NCBI GenBank assembly: GCA_944325615.1
Contig: CALVAU010000153.1
Coordinates: 1 to 6,697 of the forward strand
Reading direction: 5' to 3'
DNA length: 6,697 nt
Source of the DNA: Candidatus Gastranaerophilales bacterium
GTDB taxonomy: Bacteria; Cyanobacteriota; Vampirovibrionia; Gastranaerophilales; Gastranaerophilaceae
Shown here: positions 5,328 to 6,697 of the stretch, piece after piece
Numbering within the stretch: position 1 is the first letter of the stretch
Layout of the letters: every line of letters begins with the position of its first letter
Position numbers and translations under genes: made by a program
The notes under the pieces: generated by a model
Seen by the model: the letters and a program-made list of their open reading frames with translations, nothing else
Told to the model about the DNA's origin: nothing
Databases searched by the model: none

Positions 5328-5356
5328 GTTAAAATTTAATCAGGTAGGAGTTTAGT

Positions 5357-5896
5357 ATGTCCCTCTTAGTTTTCGCATACCGAAAATATGAGATGATACG
5401 TCAGAAGAACGAATTGAATTATCGTTTGACTGCGTTGACCAGAAAGCTGAGTGAATTGCAGCAATATGCAGCAAACATCGGTGATGGTACATTATCAATG
5501 AGTGATATGCTAAATGTTCCATCTTCAATGTTTAACCGTTCAATGGCATTTATGGCATATTCTCATAATGGAGCTTTAAGAGGAGCTCAAATGAATATGC
5601 AAATGATGTCTCCTCAAATTAATATGCAAATTCAACAAATGCAGCAGATGTCTCAAAATCAAGATCCAAATGCTACTGCAATGTATCAGCAATATATTTT
5701 CCAAAATTTATATAAACAAGAACTTCAAAAATATCAAAAGCATGAACAAAAGTTATTAAACCAACAAGAACAAGAAATTCAACAAGAAAAAGCCAGAATT
5801 GAAGCTCAATTGAGAATGATTGATGCTGAATATGAAAGCACGGTACAAGCTGAAAAACAATCAGTACAATTCTGGAAACCTGAATATACTGGATAA
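5357..5896 (+). CDS. Gln/Met-rich coiled-coil protein of unknown function
   Basis: A 179-residue protein without a named family that I can assign. Residues 5-40 form a basic coiled-coil segment (YRKYEMIRQKNELNYRLTAL onward, ending SELQQYAANIGDG). Residues 45-75 hold a conserved-looking stretch, MLNVPSSMFNRSMAFMAYSH. Residues 78-102 are a low-complexity Met/Gln tract with repeated NMQM and QQM units. Residues 115-168 are a long Gln/Glu/Lys-rich coiled coil. There is no signal peptide or membrane helix. ATG at 5357 follows AGGAG by six bases. The gene stands alone between two hairpin terminators. Proteins of this build recur in Gastranaerophilales as far as I recall, and it parallels the one at 3203-3592. 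The shape would suit a filament, export substrate or scaffolding role, but nothing in the sequence fixes the function. Confidence 0.85.
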   Translation: MSLLVFAYRKYEMIRQKNELNYRLTALTRKLSELQQYAANIGDGTLSMSDMLNVPSSMFNRSMAFMAYSHNGALRGAQMNMQMMSPQINMQIQQMQQMSQNQDPNATAMYQQYIFQNLYKQELQKYQKHEQKLLNQQEQEIQQEKARIEAQLRMIDAEYESTVQAEKQSVQFWKPEYTG

Positions 5897-5949
5897 AAAG
5901 TTTTCTCCCAACCCCTTAATTAATAACTGACCCCTTAACTCTTACAAAG

Positions 5950-5976
5950 AGTCCGCAGATTTTTGCGGGCTTTTTT
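5950..5976 (+). terminator. Rho-independent terminator between convergent genes
   Basis: AGTCCGCA (5950-5957) pairs with TGCGGGCT (5964-5971), with one G-T wobble, around a six-base loop, and runs into TTTTTT. It terminates the coiled-coil gene ending at 5896 and lies just before the end of the convergent folate gene at 5980. The stretch 5897-5949 also holds a direct repeat of ACCCCTTAA (5911-5919 and 5930-5938) of unknown meaning. Confidence 0.85.
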
Positions 5977-5979
5977 GTT

Positions 5980-6492
5980 TTACAAATCAGTAATCACAAT
6001 ATCAACAGGCACATCAAATTCATCTATTGAAAGTTTTTCTAACAAAAGCTCATGTGCTATCGGAACAATCGTTTTTGCTTTACACTTTTTTAAAAATCTG
6101 TCATAAAACCCGCCGCCGTAGCCTAACCGATATCCGCATTTATCTGCTGCAAGTGCTGGAACTATTATCAAATCAAGATTTTCATAATCTACAGGCTCAA
6201 GACACGGCTCTTTTATTTTAAACTTTGACAGCTCTAGAGTATCACCAATTTTAAAAGGACATACCAAAAGTTCTTCACCACAAACTTTTGGCAAATAAAA
6301 ATTCTTATCATCTTCTAATAGCTGTAAAAGGTTTATTTCATACTTTGTTGGATAAAAAAGCATTACATTTTTAGATTTTTTATATAAATCACACAACCTT
6401 ATTTTACTAACTATTCTTTCACTAATATCGACTAAATTTAGTGATTTTCTTACACTTTTAGCCCATATCCTTAAGTCGGTTTTATTATCCAT
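5980..6492 (-). CDS. 5-formyltetrahydrofolate cyclo-ligase (MTHFS)
   Basis: This enzyme converts 5-formyl-THF to 5,10-methenyl-THF using ATP, returning the stored or inhibitory folate to the one-carbon pool in the cytoplasm. The 170 residues contain the hallmark C-terminal loop GYRLGYGGGFYDRFL (120-134), which binds phosphate and folate. Also visible are the N-terminal basic segment LRIWAKSVRKSL (7-18), the middle MLFYPTKYEI (44-53) and DLIIVPALAADKCG (107-120). I take ATG at 6492 as the start. The open frame continues upstream to 6636, but that part is cysteine-rich nonsense lying opposite the divergent cobO coding sequence. It is slightly shorter than the usual 180-200 residues. No clear Shine-Dalgarno site precedes the ATG, so translation may be leaderless or weak. 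It ends in TAA next to a terminator. The family assignment is confident. Confidence 0.92.
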   Translation of the reverse strand: MDNKTDLRIWAKSVRKSLNLVDISERIVSKIRLCDLYKKSKNVMLFYPTKYEINLLQLLEDDKNFYLPKVCGEELLVCPFKIGDTLELSKFKIKEPCLEPVDYENLDLIIVPALAADKCGYRLGYGGGFYDRFLKKCKAKTIVPIAHELLLEKLSIDEFDVPVDIVITDL

Positions 6493-6521
6493 ATTTTTAA
6501 TATATAATAAATCACAGGAAA
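6493..6521. promoter_or_regulatory. 29-base divergent gap between folate and corrinoid genes
   Basis: Only 29 bases separate the two divergent ATGs. For the plus strand, TATAAT (6503-6508) is a good -10 but its -35 region is poor; initiation near 6515 would leave a leader of only about 7 bases. For the minus strand, CTGTCA (6523-6528), 18 bases and TATATT (6499-6504) would place initiation almost at the ATG at 6492. Each promoter would reach into or overlap the opposite gene. Confidence 0.4.
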
Positions 6522-6697
6522 ATGACAGAGTATTGCAAAAACAATTTAATAAACCCAAATTGGGACAAACACGGCTACATTCAAGTCTATACTGGAGATG
6601 GAAAAGGTAAGACAACGGCTTCTTTAGGACTTGCAATGAGAGCTCTTGGCAGGTGCTGGAAAGTTTTGATTATTATGTTCACTAAAGGCGGAGATGA
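6522..6697 (+). CDS. cobO: Cob(I)yrinic acid a,c-diamide adenosyltransferase (CobO/BtuR type), 5' part
   Basis: This is the start of an ATP:corrinoid adenosyltransferase, which attaches the 5'-deoxyadenosyl ligand to cobalt in making or salvaging adenosylcobalamin. The 58 visible codons run off the right edge. HGYIQVYTGDGKGKTTASLG carries the P-loop GDGKGKTT and is diagnostic for the family. RALGRCWKVLIIMFTKGG follows, where relatives have RAxGxGxKVLxVQFxKG, so Ile-Met replaces the usual Val-Gln. ATG at 6522 is the only possible start before an in-frame TAA at 6498-6500. The purine-rich AGGA at 6516-6519 is only two bases away, closer than optimal. It is divergent from the folate cyclo-ligase gene. 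Confidence in the family is high; the rest of the gene is not visible. Confidence 0.92.
   Translation, partial: MTEYCKNNLINPNWDKHGYIQVYTGDGKGKTTASLGLAMRALGRCWKVLIIMFTKGGD

Noticed and set aside
6493..6636. N-terminal extension of the folate cyclo-ligase to 6636
   Set aside because: The extra 48 residues do not look like the family and lie opposite the P-loop coding region of cobO, which is clearly the real gene there.
1..6697. CRISPR array, tRNA, rRNA, transposase or integrase
   Set aside because: No regularly spaced long repeats, no tRNA-like cloverleaf ends and no transposase or recombinase motifs were seen on either strand.

Overview
The window is AT-rich, densely packed bacterial chromosomal DNA. 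It most resembles a non-photosynthetic relative of Cyanobacteria from the Vampirovibrionia/Melainabacteria, especially the gut order Gastranaerophilales. Three things suggest this: two class III-signal prepilin-like genes with the FTLAEVLITLG N-terminus that this group carries in many copies; a DUF3326 gene, a family I know mainly from cyanobacteria; and two small glutamine- or tyrosine-rich coiled-coil proteins of a style common there. The assignment comes from recognising families, not from a search.

Layout. Positions 1-1137 (+) hold the 3' end of an N-acetylmuramoyl-L-alanine amidase and an overlapping glutamate racemase (murI), a cell-wall pair. Positions 1134-1853 (-) hold a prepilin-like gene split by an in-frame TGA; its conserved C-terminal tail continues, still in frame, down to the murI stop. 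A sigma70-type promoter lies upstream, with CTAC/GTAG repeats across its -10 and leader. Position 2008 onward (+) encodes a small XRE-type regulator whose helix-turn-helix fold appears to begin upstream of its only start codon. Positions 2175-3146 (-) encode DUF3326. Positions 3203-3592 (-) encode a coiled-coil protein. Positions 3703-4486 (-) hold a second prepilin-like gene whose ribosome-binding site and ATG are cut off from the pilin frame by an 11-base G tract. Then come clpP (4623-5237, +), a second coiled-coil protein (5357-5896, +), a 5-formyltetrahydrofolate cyclo-ligase (5980-6492, -) and, divergent from it, the start of a corrinoid adenosyltransferase (6522 to the right edge).

How it fits together. 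The housekeeping genes (murI, clpP, the folate enzyme, the corrinoid enzyme) look intact as far as they are visible. The accessory surface and regulatory genes do not: one prepilin has a nonsense codon, the other a frameshift in a homopolymer, and the XRE gene lacks a usable start for its full domain. The poly-G tract sits between a strong ribosome-binding site with ATG and the type III signal peptide. That is the arrangement expected of a phase-variable (contingency) surface gene, caught here in the OFF register. This is the most interesting feature of the window. Assembly or homopolymer error is the main competing explanation.
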